The position numbers and the translations under genes were made by a program. Shown here in pieces: positions 24,809 through 34,900 of a stretch of 64,000 nucleotides of DNA. The number at the start of each line of letters is the position of its first letter. Positions within the stretch are counted from its first letter, which is position 1. The notes under the pieces were generated by a model. It worked only from the letters and a program-made list of their open reading frames with translations. It did no database searches and was not told the DNA's origin. The DNA is taken from NCBI GenBank assembly GCA_027625915.1, contig JANTQA010000051.1, positions 2,604,501 to 2,668,500 of the forward strand, read 5' to 3'. The DNA comes from Anaeramoeba flamelloides. Lineage: Eukaryota; Metamonada; Anaeramoebidae.

Positions 24809-26512
24809 TTAATTTTTCTTTTTGTTTAAGAACCTTCTTCTTTTGTATCTGTTTCTCCTTTTGATTGTTTTTTCAAAATCAACTTTTGGAGGAAATTCAA
24901 AGCAAAAAGATTTTGAAATTTTTAACAAATCCAACTCTTGTATATTAAAGCAGTCCTTCCTGCTGTGTGCGGAGTAGGCAAGAACAAACCCCCTATAGGC
25001 CTCTCTAGCAAGATTATAAAGGATATAAGTTTTATTCACCATTTTTTCAAGTTTTTTTTGATAGTCAAATAAATTTTTGGGAAAAGCAAATTCTTTAAGG
25101 ATCAGTTTCATTTTTTTTAAACTTTTAAGGTAATGCTTTTCGATTGGCTGCAAAAATAATAAGGCACTCATTTTGGGATTATATTGCGAAAACTTTGAAA
25201 TGGTATATAAATACTCGTCTTCGTCGGTGGGTGGATCATATTGAACAAGCATTTTTACGTTTTCAAATTTGATATTGGAAACGGTATTACAAGTCGTGCA
25301 TAAAATAGCTTGGCTTGCGGTTTTAAATTTAAGGATGTTTCGATTTTTTTCAAGTTTTTCCATTTTATTATATAAGAGTAGTGATGGGATTTGGCTATAC
25401 GACAAAATTTCGGAATGGAACTCGGCAGACTTGATGGAATTGAAGCTTACTATTATTTTGGAATTTGTAGATAGCCTTCTTAATAGAGTTATTAATAAGA
25501 GCAATCTTTTTTCTGGCTCGCAAATAAGATACCCCTGTGTAAGATTCTCAGATATTTTATATTCAAGTTTTTCTTTAATTTGAAGATAATGGTAAATGTT
25601 CTTTTCTTTTCCCCCCGCTTTTCCCTTTTGAACATTTTTTGGTCTTCTTCTCAAAATGTTATGTAATTGGTGAACGTTGTCATCTTTTTTGTTTGAAGTG
25701 ATCACAATTTGCAGTTTATTAAATTGGTTGGTGTTATTTTGTGAAAACTCAAAGCGGTTCTTAATGGATTTGAAAATCTCTTCTAATTCAAAATCTGAAC
25801 CAGCTTTGAGAAATTTATCTGCTTGATCAACTGCAACGTATTTTAAATTTGTTGTAATTAATTCTGGTGTTTGTTTTAAATGGTACAATAGTCTTTGCGG
25901 GGTACCAATTAGCAAATTTACCCCGATTCGTAATTTCTTTTTTTCGGCTTGCTTGTTTGCTCCCTCAACAACTACACCACAATTTTGGGTTTGGTTCTTT
26001 AATAAGGCTCTTGAAATTTGGTTCACTTTCTCTGCTATTTCATGGTTTTGACAGACGACAATTGCGCCAACTCCATTCCTTTGTCGAAATTTGTATTTTC
26101 GTAATAACTCAACAGCCCTGATAAGAAAACAAATTGTTTTCCCACTTTTCATGTTCGACGTCATTGTTATACTTTCTCCTGACAGCAATTTTGGTAAACA
26201 TACTTTTTGGAGTTCATTTGGAGTCTTAACAGTATTTTTTTTCAAAGATCTGACAATGGTTTTGTCCAATGAGAAATCTTGAAACGTGCTGATTGTTTTT
26301 TTGTTGTTTTGTTTCTGGCTTTTGTTTTTGTTTTTGTTTTTGTTTTTGTTTTTGTTGTTCTGATTCTTGTTCTTGTTTTTGTTCTTATTTGTATTTTTCT
26401 TTTGATTTATAGAACTTTCAGAAGAGGAACTATTAACTTCTGTTTGATTGTCAGATGAAGACTGAGATTCAACATGGAAATTATTTCTTTTACGACTTTG
26501 TTTTTGTGACAT
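24809..26512 (-). CDS. Degenerate DEAD-box helicase of the Has1/DDX18 type
   Basis: Intronless, 567 aa. Residues 1-72 are a Ser-rich and (Lys-Asn)n tail. The two RecA domains and the Has1/DDX18 C-terminal extension can be followed: Q-region FQDFSLDKTIVRSL (78-90), motif I SNMKSGKT (119-126), Ib GTPQRLLYHL (203-212), motif II DQAD (229-232), motif III TSN (272-274), QGYLICEPEKRLLLL (326-340), YDPP (425-428), then AREAYRGFVLAYSAHS (502-517), FNIQELDLLKISKSF and PPKVD (541-545), hallmarks of Has1/DDX18. Family members unwind pre-rRNA during large-subunit assembly in the nucleolus. Here motif I lacks its usual Gly, DEAD is DQAD, SAT is TSN, the ARGLD of motif V is replaced and the HRxGRxxR of motif VI reads YTISKFSQ, so ATP hydrolysis is doubtful. 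The frame is fully open, which argues for a retained non-catalytic paralogue rather than a dead gene. Confidence 0.9.
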   Translation of the reverse strand: MSQKQSRKRNNFHVESQSSSDNQTEVNSSSSESSINQKKNTNKNKNKNKNQNNKNKNKNKNKNKSQKQNNKKTISTFQDFSLDKTIVRSLKKNTVKTPNELQKVCLPKLLSGESITMTSNMKSGKTICFLIRAVELLRKYKFRQRNGVGAIVVCQNHEIAEKVNQISRALLKNQTQNCGVVVEGANKQAEKKKLRIGVNLLIGTPQRLLYHLKQTPELITTNLKYVAVDQADKFLKAGSDFELEEIFKSIKNRFEFSQNNTNQFNKLQIVITSNKKDDNVHQLHNILRRRPKNVQKGKAGGKEKNIYHYLQIKEKLEYKISENLTQGYLICEPEKRLLLLITLLRRLSTNSKIIVSFNSIKSAEFHSEILSYSQIPSLLLYNKMEKLEKNRNILKFKTASQAILCTTCNTVSNIKFENVKMLVQYDPPTDEDEYLYTISKFSQYNPKMSALLFLQPIEKHYLKSLKKMKLILKEFAFPKNLFDYQKKLEKMVNKTYILYNLAREAYRGFVLAYSAHSRKDCFNIQELDLLKISKSFCFEFPPKVDFEKTIKRRNRYKRRRFLNKKKN

Positions 26513-28436
26513 CCGAAGTGATTATTATTTTAAAAAAAGAAATAAATAAATTACGTAATATCTGAAAAATGTTTTTTTGTTGCCAAATGAAAATTCAATT
26601 GGAGAAATATGAGTTTTATGTTTTATACTGATTGATCCTTATTTTTCAATTTGATCTTGTTTTTGGTTTTACCGAATTTTGAAATAATTTTTTAAAGGAA
26701 ATTCCGATCTTTATTTTATATCAAATTTTTAACAAAGTAATTACCAAACTTTATTAGTTTATGGAATTCTAAATTTTCAAGTTTAGGGTTAACAATCCCT
26801 TTTGAACGAAAAAAGGTTATCTTGTGTTAAGTGTTAGACCATGTTATTTTGGTTCTTAGATGATCATTTTTTGACTTAGTATTAATCTTATGTTTGAGAA
26901 AAAATAAAATTTTTTAGTTTTTTTTTAGAATATACATATTTGTGAGTGTAAGGCTATAGAAAATATACAATTAATAAAGTAGATTGGGTTATTTGGGGAG
27001 TCAATTGAGATTTTGATTTTGGCTTTTCTTTTATTGGTCCTTTTAAAAAATGTCTTTTTTTCTTCCGAAAAAGAAATAATTAGAATCATCAATATAATTC
27101 AAGAATTAATAATAATTTATTAAAGAAATCAAGACAAATCCAGCACTGTCATTTGTAAGTTTATTAATGTGTTCTGTTCAAAATGTAACATTAAAAAAAG
27201 CTATTTTTGGAATTTTTTTTATGTTTATGTTAAATGTTTATTAAGAAAAAATTTACTTTTTGAACAACTTTTCAGAAGAAAAAAAATAATGAAAACAAGA
27301 ACAATTTCCTTGAGAATTGAGTGACTGGTCTTTAAAATATTTCACCTTCAGTGATCAAAAAAAGCTTTCTCAGCGTTAATAACCCTTGTTTCAGATTAAA
27401 ATCTATTTTTTCTTCTTCTTTTTCTAATACAATACCTAATTCACGAACCATACTACACACACTGTGGAATCTATTTAGAAGTTTACTCATTGATATTTGA
27501 GTAAAACGAAAAATTATGAATGAAATTTTTCACAATTTTTTGGGTTTTTTTATAGGAAATAATTTCCCCAAAATTGTCTCTATTTTTTCCTATTTATGGA
27601 AAATTTTTTTGAACTTTTTTGTTTTTTAATGATTTGCAAAATTGTACTCTATTTTTTGAGATAAATTTTACAATTTGATTTCATTTTTAGAATTATTTTT
27701 TTAATTTGTAGAACTTTAAGAAATCAAAAAGATTTTGAATTACAGTTTATTGGTAGTTTTGATGATTAATTAATGTAGAAATCTACTCAAAAAAAAAAAC
27801 CAAATTACTTTTTATTATTTTTTTTTTACCATAAACTATTTCTTTGTAAAATTTTAAGTAAATAATTTTTGATAATTACATATAAGAAAAAGATAAGCTC
27901 TTAAAAGTTAAAGATTGTATTATAGTTATTACTGTTAGATTTTGAGAATTCATTGTATTATTAAGCAAAGTTTGAAAATTTTCTAATATTCTTATTTCCA
28001 ATTCTAGGCAAGAAAAATAAGAAATATTTTTCGAAAAAAAAATGACTTAAAATATGATATACATTTTATTTAACATCACTTTTTTAAAAAAAGTGTGACG
28101 TTGTTTCATTGATAACAGTGGGATTAGAGAGTGTCTCAATTTCAAACCAATTGAATACATATTTTGTTCCAAGGGACCAAAATATTAGTTTAATAAAAAC
28201 TAAAAAAAGGCGCTTGATAATTTGTGGAAAGTTTGAAAAAGAAGAAAATTCCATTTCGTTATTAATAAAAATTTCTAAAAACAAACTTTTTTTTTCCATT
28301 TTTGAAAAAATAGCAATATCATTTTTTTTTAGAAAATAAAATTTTGTTTGTTCTCTTTTTTCTTCAAATAAAAAGAGAAAAAACTATTTTAAGAAGTAAT
28401 TGAAAGGAGATTAAAAAAGAAAAAGAAATTTTTTTT
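26513..28436. other. 5' flank of helicase and A+T-rich spacer
   Basis: No gene. 27500-27870 resembles the interior and one end of the Tc1-like MITE at 9396-9876 (TCTATTTTTTGAGATAAATT, AGAACTTTAAGAAA, then a GGTTTATT-like block), probably an old decayed copy. The pair of antisense frames at 28084-28339 looks random. Confidence 0.55.
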
Positions 28437-28640
28437 TTTTTTATTTATTGTGAGAAAGGAGTAATCAAAGAAATGTTATTAAAATAAAAAAGAGAAGAAG
28501 AAAAATAATTAAAATATTAAAGTAAAAAAATATTATATTATTTACATGACCAAATTAAAAATTATCCACATCCTGAAACAGGAGGAGTAAAAACCTGATA
28601 GAAGGATTATTAACAATAAATAAGATTCCACAAACTGTGA
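28437..28640 (+). repeat. Repeat family M, copy 2
   Basis: Shares GAGTAATCAAAGAAA, AAAAGAGAAGAAGAAAAATAA and CCAAATTAAAAATTATCC with 17637-17765, and its last part (CCTGAAACAGGAGGAGTAAA, AAGATTCCACAAACTGTGAT) with 53325-53420. A short piece recurs at 61080-61145. Family unknown; the right part looks like decayed code. Confidence 0.55.
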
Positions 28641-30353
28641 TTAATAAATTAGTATTCCAAGACTCTATAAAATGGGGCACTATGTACCCGAATTTGAATA
28701 TTTTTTTACTATTTTAGGAATTTTTTATTTTCAATTTTTTATTTTCATTTTTTCTTTATTACCTTAAATTTTCTAACAATAAGAGCTGTGATGAAAAATT
28801 CTTTACAAGAACTATAAATTTCGTAATTTTGAAAAAAAAATATTTTTTTACTATGTTAATTCAAGAAATATTTGAGGAATGTTCAAACCCATTTACTATT
28901 ACGAAAGCTAGGTGTATACAGGTTTTTAAGTTTGATTAATTTTCGAGAATTGTCTGGTAAAGGGTGAATAAAAGTACAAATATATCTTATTGGAAGTGAT
29001 TATTATCTAGTTTGTCTCTGTAAAATACAAACAAAGTTTTATCCTCCAATTATGAAAATGTCAAATTTAACTTCAATGTTTTTGCTAACATCATTGAGAG
29101 AATACGATCCTTTTGAGAACAATTTCATTAAAGTCATTGAAAAACTACAAATTAGTTTAGTTGTTTTGATTAAATTTGGTTTGTTTTTTTTTTTGTTTCA
29201 ACAAATTAGATTCCTAGTTCGAAAAAATAAATAGTATCTCAGATTGTTTCATTAGTTTAACAATCACCTTTTATAATTCTTCGTTTTGGATACCCTTCCA
29301 GACTCAAAATAATGAGATTGTTATGGTACTAAGATTATATTCATTGTCGTTCTTCCAACTCCTGGATATCATCTTATATAACCTGGAACAATATCATTTT
29401 TTTCCTTCTTCCAGGCTAAACTCAGATATATAACAAGGAGAATGTTTCCAAATCAAAACAATCAACATTGTTATATTGAAAAATGCGTTTAACTTTTATT
29501 TATTTATTATTTTGAAAACAGAAATTTTGAATAATTATCTAAAAATTTACATTAAATTAAGCAAAGGAAAATGAGAGTTTGAGGTCTAAATAATTGTTTT
29601 TTTTCGTTTAAAGAATGATTTTGTAAAATTATTTATTTAAAGTATAACCCAACATTAATTTTACTAAATCTACATAAATAGATCATAGAAAATCAAAAAA
29701 TTACTAAGAAAAAAATGTTTGGAATTATGAAAATATACCCCTATTCAGAAATATTTGTTGATTTTTTGTCAACTTTATTTAATACTGATAAATTCACAAA
29801 TGTTTTAAACCTTTTTTGTTCACGATCTGATTTTTTAAAATATTTTTATGAGCTTTGAAGAAAGATTTTTATGGATCAAAATTCAAGTAAAGCTGGTAAA
29901 TTAGTTGATATCAAGACTTTCTGGGTAAAAAGGTCTTGAAAGTTTGTCTACATGATATCAAAAAGGGGAAATTGAATCAAATTGTTTAAAAACTTTTTTT
30001 TAAAATTTCTCAGTTAAACTCAAAATAATAAATCTAAAAGCCACTAAATTTGAAAAATAAATTGATTTTCTTTTGGTAAATTTGACTTACAAAAATCTGA
30101 TCCATTGTAAAATGTTTCAATCAGTTTTTCCAAAATACTGATAAATTCTAATAAATCTCTATAAAATCTTTTAGATCAATTCCCATTTTTATAAATCTTC
30201 CTACTGTTTATTATCAAATATTCCCTTTTGGTAGGGAGAAATTGAAGAACAACTAATTTTGTAGATTTTATGAACATTTGACTATATAGAATGCCTAATT
30301 CAAAGTTGATAATATTATTTTCAAAAAGAAAAATCAAGTAAAAATTTCAAACT
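28641..30353. other. A+T-rich spacer
   Basis: Only weak frames; 29052-29234 has a balanced first half (LREYDPFENN) but no recognisable domain. No gene called. Confidence 0.5.
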
Positions 30354-30418
30354 TACTGTAGTCAAAATAAAGCCTGCAAAAAAATTTAATACATGTTTCA
30401 AGATAGAAAGCGTGTTTT

Positions 30419-31623
30419 GTAGATGATCTAATTTTGCTTATGAAAGGATCATTGATAGAAATAAATTTTCAACTAGAAAAAATCTTTAAACTTATAAAAG
30501 ATTTCGGAATGAATCCAAATAGTGATAAAACGAAAAAGACTTTAATTCAAAAGAAAATTTTATATCTTGGTATTTGGCTGGATAAAAAAACTCATTTAAG
30601 GTTTAACCTTGAGAAAGTTAAGACCAATTTCAAAAAGTTAATCAATATTTTGGAACAAAAAAATTTTTCTAATGGATTAAAAATTCATTTTTTTAAAGCT
30701 GTATTACATAGTCAACTATTATAGGGATCAGAAATATTTGATTTAACAAAAACAGATTTTAAAGATATTGATACTTGGATAAATAAAAAAAATCGCAAAA
30801 TCTTTATTAATCAACCAACAACCCCCAGGCTTATTTATAAAACTGAAGCAAAAATTGATCCAGTTAGAATAACAATATATAAAAGAAGATTTAAGTTAAT
30901 ACAAAAATTAAAAACCCTTGGTTTTGAGGAATTAATTAATTATCTACCTTTTAGAGAAAAAGAATTTGAAAATATTAGCTGGCAATCAAATAACTTAAAA
31001 GAATTAGAAATTGAATTGGATAAATTCAGAATTAATCAATTAGGAAATAGCTCAAGTTGGAAAGTCCAAAAATATTTAAAAATTATCCAAATAAATAACA
31101 CAATAAACAAGCAGTTGTGTCTAGGTTTTTTTTTAATTTGGGAAATAAAAAGAAAATTAAATAAATTTTCTTTTCATTTCTTAAATTAAAAAAAACCTAA
31201 CAACAAAAGATATTTAAAATTGAAGGATTCAACTTCATTTTTAAAACCTAGAAATTTTACAAATTATTTAAATAGATACTCTTATTTTATGAAAAAAAAT
31301 AAATCAAAATATTGTCAGATATGTAAAAAAATAAATAATTTAGATATCATTGAAGATTTGGACCATTTTCTATGGAATTGCTCAGCCTATGAAAATAATC
31401 GTAAAATCTGGATATCTGAATTAAAAAAAATTAATATATATAATATATTAGAAAATAATAATATTATCAATATTATTATAAAAAAAGATTCATCAAGTTT
31501 TTTAGCCTTAGTGGATAATAAACTTATTTTTGAGTCTTTAATAAGATTCCTAAATAAAAATTTAGGAATTCGGGCATGCAAAGGGGGCTGTTAACTCCTC
31601 ACTTAAATAATAAAAAAAAATAA
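30419..31623 (+). mobile_element. 5'-truncated LINE (non-LTR retrotransposon) fragment
   Basis: The fragment begins at the reverse-transcriptase catalytic core (FVDDLILL, where FVDD corresponds to the YxDD box), continues through the thumb (SDKTKK, YLGIWLDKK) and a LINE-type KIFINQPTTPRLIY block, and ends with a zinc-knuckle CQIC...DHFLWNC motif common at LINE C-termini. The frame has one in-frame TAG at about 30721 and one small insertion (31117-31206), but the reading frame is the same before and after both. The 3' end is an AATAATAAAAAAAAATAAA tail. Both sides carry AAAGCGTGTTTT (30407-30418 and 31624-31635), the target-site duplication of target-primed reverse transcription. The 5' truncation removes the endonuclease and most of the RT, so it is dead on arrival. 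Confidence 0.88.
31117..31206. mobile_element. Foldback element of family F, copy 2, inside the LINE
   Basis: Left TTGTGTCTAGGTTTTTTTTT and right AAAAAAAACCTAACAACA form an almost complete 90-bp palindrome (arms also include AAATAAAAAGAAAATT and its inverse). It interrupts the LINE reading frame between the IIQINN region and the KRYLKL region, so it is younger than the LINE insertion. Confidence 0.85.
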
Positions 31624-31842
31624 AAAGCGTGTTTTTTTTGTTATAGAAGACCTATACGTTAACCAATCAAAGAGTCTGATAATAAACCCTAAAAAAATAT
31701 GGTGTTGGTTTCTTAAAGTTCTATTATTTCAAAAGAAATTCTAAAAATGAAGGATCAAATTAAAAAATTTATCTCAAAAAATAGAGTAAATTTTGAAGAA
31801 AATTACTATCATTAAAAAAACAAAAAATTAAAAAAATTGAGA

Positions 31843-32421
31843 ATATGTCCTTAATAAAATTAAGCACTATTTTTTTCTGATTAATTTTTTTCGAAATCTA
31901 ACTTATAACTTAATTCAATTAAACACTAGAATAAATTATTTTAGAATAAAAACACTCTCAACTTTTGAATATCGAAAATATTTTTTGGAATTAGTGTAAA
32001 CTTTTTTATTTTTTTTTGAAAAATTGGGGTTGAGAAAAGTTTGAAATCAAAGAATAAGTTAATATATTAAATTAGAATGCTTTTCCAGAGAGTTTATCCT
32101 TTTAGTTTAACTTTTTTTTTATTTTACCATTTAAAACTAAAAAAAACATTTGGGGACCAAATTAGTCCCTTTTGTGAAAAGAAAATTCCCCATAATTTAG
32201 AATTTGTTTTAGTAAATGAGTTAAAACAAGATCTTGAATCTAAAAATATACATAATTTCAAGTGTGAATTTAATGATTTTGGCAAAAAATGTTTTCAAGA
32301 AAAAGTTCAATTGAAACTTTATTTATTTTTATTTTTTCATTTAGTTTTTTTAATTTTATTATTGGAAAGTATTTGATCAGTTTTCCATTTTTAGTGTTTT
32401 TTTGGGTTGTAGTGACATATT
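31843..32421 (+). mobile_element. Element C, copy 2, with a preserved open frame
   Basis: Second full-length copy; ends ATATGTCCTTAATAAA and GTGACATATT. Unlike copies 1 and 3 it keeps an uninterrupted 99-codon frame (32077-32376) with a plausible protein-like middle (KTFGDQISPFCEKKIPH, NDFGKKCFQEK) flanked by hydrophobic ends. No domain recognised. It sits inside the Tc1-like MITE copy 2. Confidence 0.8.
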
Positions 32422-32624
32422 ATGAAAATTTTCAACTAATTGTATGAATAATTTTAATTTTACCACAAATAACCAGACCTTTACTATCAAAATTGATTTG
32501 AACTTAGTTATAATATTTGGTAGTAGATTGTCTGTTGCCTTGGAACAAGAAGAAAAAAAAACACGGATAATATTTTGAAACACGGATTATAGTCTTTGTT
32601 TTACGCATTATTTTGATCACTATA

Positions 32625-32987
32625 AATTGCAATTTATCAGTAAAAATTGAGACAAAATTTGAGAAGTTATTATAAATGAAGAATCCAGAACTAACCATAA
32701 AACTCAAATATTTTTAGGGGTTCTCAACAAATCAGTCTCAAAATAGATTTCCAAAAAACTCGAGAAAAGTTCCAAAATAACTGTTAAATAAAAAAAAAAC
32801 GAAAAACTATTTCATTTTTTATCAAAAAAGTTCCCTATCAATAACCATTTATTTTTACAACAAACGTTCAAAATTCAATTCAAACTTTGTTTTTCTCAAA
32901 AAAAAATCGCTTTGACTTGAAATTCCTTTCCCAAATCTTGTTTTCACTTCTCAAAAGAAACAAAAATTAAAAAAAAAAACTTCATAA
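32625..32987. promoter_or_regulatory. Upstream region of the SYS1-like gene
   Basis: The 360 bp between the MITE end and the SYS1-like ATG must hold its promoter and leader. It is A-rich just before the start (AAAAAAAAACTTCATAA then ATG). No specific element recognised. Confidence 0.35.
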
Positions 32988-33698
32988 ATGGGCGATTCTT
33001 TGTGGTACCTTTTTATAATTGTTGGACTTTTTTTTGCGTTACTGATTATTAAATCCATTCGAACTGAACACAAACAAACAAGGGCTGACATTTTGGAATT
33101 TAACCCGTGGGTTACCCTCTTGAAAATCATTCTTGTTCAGGGATCATATTATTTTTTTGTGACGCTCATCCTGTGCACGTTCAATGCCACAATTGGCGAG
33201 CCTCTAAAAGCCACACAAGTTTTCCACTCCGACGAACAAAACTTTATTACAAACCGAGGGCTGATAACAACCTTTTCGCATGTCTTGGCAGCATTTGTCC
33301 AAGCCTTTTTCCTTGTAATTGCGATCGGTGACTCGAGAAGGACGTATGATTTCATTATGACCTGGTTTTTTTTCCATTTTGTAATAGTTTCTTGTGTGGA
33401 CCAAAAGTTCCCAGACAGCGGCGCTTGGTGGTTTTCGAGTCTCTTTGCACTCTTCTGTACTGGGATCCTCTATTATTTTGTTGGCTTCAAATTTGAAACG
33501 ATGGCTTACGAAAGTGGCCTTGCAGGTGGTGGTAAAGACGAGTCTTCGGAATCAGAATACGAAGAAATTTCTGATGGTGCAATTGAACTTGAAGAAAAGA
33601 AACTTACGAAAAAACAACTCAAGGAAATCAAAAAAGCAGAAAAAAAATCAAAGTCAAAGGAACCAAATAAAGCACTTGATTCTCTTTTTGATATTTAG
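32988..33698 (+). CDS. SYS1-like Golgi integral membrane protein
   Basis: Intronless, 236 aa. It has an N-terminal hydrophobic helix (5-22), then the four-helix SYS1 core: FNPWVTLLKIILVQGSYYFF (38-57) opens helix 1, further helices lie at about 92-114, 119-138 and 146-166, with the family-typical Arg-rich loop before helix 3 (GDSRRTYDF) and FPDSGAWW before the last helix. SYS1 is a trans-Golgi membrane protein that in yeast and animals recruits the GTPase ARFRP1/Arl3 and through it golgins. The C-terminal 60 residues are an acidic Ser/Glu stretch followed by a Lys-rich tail, longer than in animal SYS1. The extra N-terminal helix is also unusual. G+C is higher than the flanks, as for the cyclin exon 2. 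Assignment is from motif pattern; an unrelated four-helix protein is unlikely. Confidence 0.85.
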   Translation: MGDSLWYLFIIVGLFFALLIIKSIRTEHKQTRADILEFNPWVTLLKIILVQGSYYFFVTLILCTFNATIGEPLKATQVFHSDEQNFITNRGLITTFSHVLAAFVQAFFLVIAIGDSRRTYDFIMTWFFFHFVIVSCVDQKFPDSGAWWFSSLFALFCTGILYYFVGFKFETMAYESGLAGGGKDESSESEYEEISDGAIELEEKKLTKKQLKEIKKAEKKSKSKEPNKALDSLFDI

Positions 33699-34072
33699 TT
33701 TCAGTAACTTAACAAAACTTGGAATCATTAATTCGAAACTTTTTATTAATTCAACTTTTTTATTTTTGATTTCTTTTTTACTTTTTCCTTGTCTTTTTTT
33801 CTGTTTTTTGGAATCGTTTGGATTGAAAATATTTGAATTTGTTGCATGTTTCAACAAGAATTTATGAAGACAGTCTCCTAACATTTAAAATAATCAACAC
33901 GATTGTCTTAACATTGCCTTTTTTTGAAGGTGCAAATCAAAAAGTTTACCTCGACAACTAGTTCTTTTTCTTCCTTTAAACTGCTTTAGATCAAAATTTA
34001 CAACCTTTTTGATTTGCTTTTTGGGAAATATCTTTGAAATAAATCTCCATTAAAGAATAAACCTTTTTCAAT
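33699..34072. other. 3' flank of SYS1-like gene with a hairpin
   Basis: GCAAATCAAAAAG at about 33932 and its perfect inverse CTTTTTGATTTGC near 34005 bracket 60 bp, forming a possible stem downstream of the stop codon. Nothing else noted. Confidence 0.5.
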
Positions 34073-34272
34073 ACAGTCAATTCCACTTTTAAGACACAAA
34101 CTTGAACGAAAAATTAAGGCACAAAAAAATCTCAAATTAAGGCACAAAATTTAGATTCTAGTAAAATAATTTCTGTAAAAAAAAAATTCCAAATTTTGTG
34201 CCTTAATTTGAGGTTTTTTTGTGCCTTAAATTTTGTTGAAAGTTTGTGTCTTAAAAGTGAAACCGATTGTAA
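34073..34272. mobile_element. Foldback MITE family A, copy 4
   Basis: Arms TACAGTCAATTCCACTTTTA and TTAAAAGTGAAACCGATTGT; inner arms AAATTAAGGCACAAAAAAAT, repeated twice, and the inverse. About 200 bp and well preserved. Confidence 0.9.
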
Positions 34273-34589
34273 TCTTTTTAGAATAAAAACACAACTAGTT
34301 TGGGTAAAAATGAATGAAGAAAAATGAACACTCTTTTGATTTATGACAACTAAATGAACAATGATCAAAATATTCAAAATTTTTGGATCAAAATCTTTTT
34401 TATCACTTTTTCATACGAAAAAAGGCAACGAAAAATGAAAAATAATAAATAACACAAACCAAGTAGATGAAAAAGAAGAAATAATAAAAATTTAATATCC
34501 GAGTACTTTTTTTAAAATTAGATAATTTCTTACATATCCATAAGATTTTTTAAAAAAAAATCTTCATCAAATATATATATATATATAAT

Positions 34590-34900
34590 GGGAAATCACA
34601 TACAATTAGTCGATGATATATTATCGTTTGATCGATCGACAATTGTTGGTTAAATTTCAACGAATATTTAAATATAATTTTATGTTCAGCTCGTTATTAT
34701 TTTGGACACACCAACTTTTTTTTTTGTTTTATATTTTTTTATTTTATTTGGATGAAAATGATTTGTTATAAAAACATTAATACTGGGTAACTTAAATGTG
34801 GTTTAATATTAGGTTTGGAAAAATATAATAAATTGAAATTTTTATTTTACATATTTTTGATTCTGGATGTCTCTAAATTTTTGAAATGGGGTTTACTATA
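34590..34900 (+). repeat. Repeat family J, copy 1
   Basis: About 300 bp that recurs in inverted orientation at 46505-46810. Shared blocks: TACAATTAGTCGATGATA, ACAATTGTTGGTTAAATTT, ATTTTGGACACACCAA, AAAAACATTAATA, GGTTTGGAAAAATATAATA and TTTTTGAAATGGGGTTTAC. The inner GGACAC/GTGTCC pair suggests a short-TIR element of about 190 bp inserted in the same older repeat in both places. Confidence 0.75.

Larger units (their letters stand above)
30354..32624 (-). mobile_element. Tc1/mariner-like MITE, family E copy 2, interrupted twice
   Basis: Outer ends TACTGTAGTCAAAATAAAGC (30354) and, reversed at 32624, TATAGTGATCAAAATAATGC match the MITE at 9396-9876 in opposite orientation, including the inner AATATTTTGAAACACGGATT. 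It has been split by a LINE fragment (30419-31623) flanked by the 12-bp duplication AAAGCGTGTTTT, and by element C2 (31843-32421). Without the insertions it would be about the size of copy 1. Confidence 0.85.

Noticed and set aside
25269-26282. Three plus-strand frames
   Set aside because: Antisense shadows of the helicase coding sequence.
29052-29234. 60-codon frame sharing EYDPF with 13051-13245
   Set aside because: A five-residue match in unrelated contexts; no domain and no splice support.
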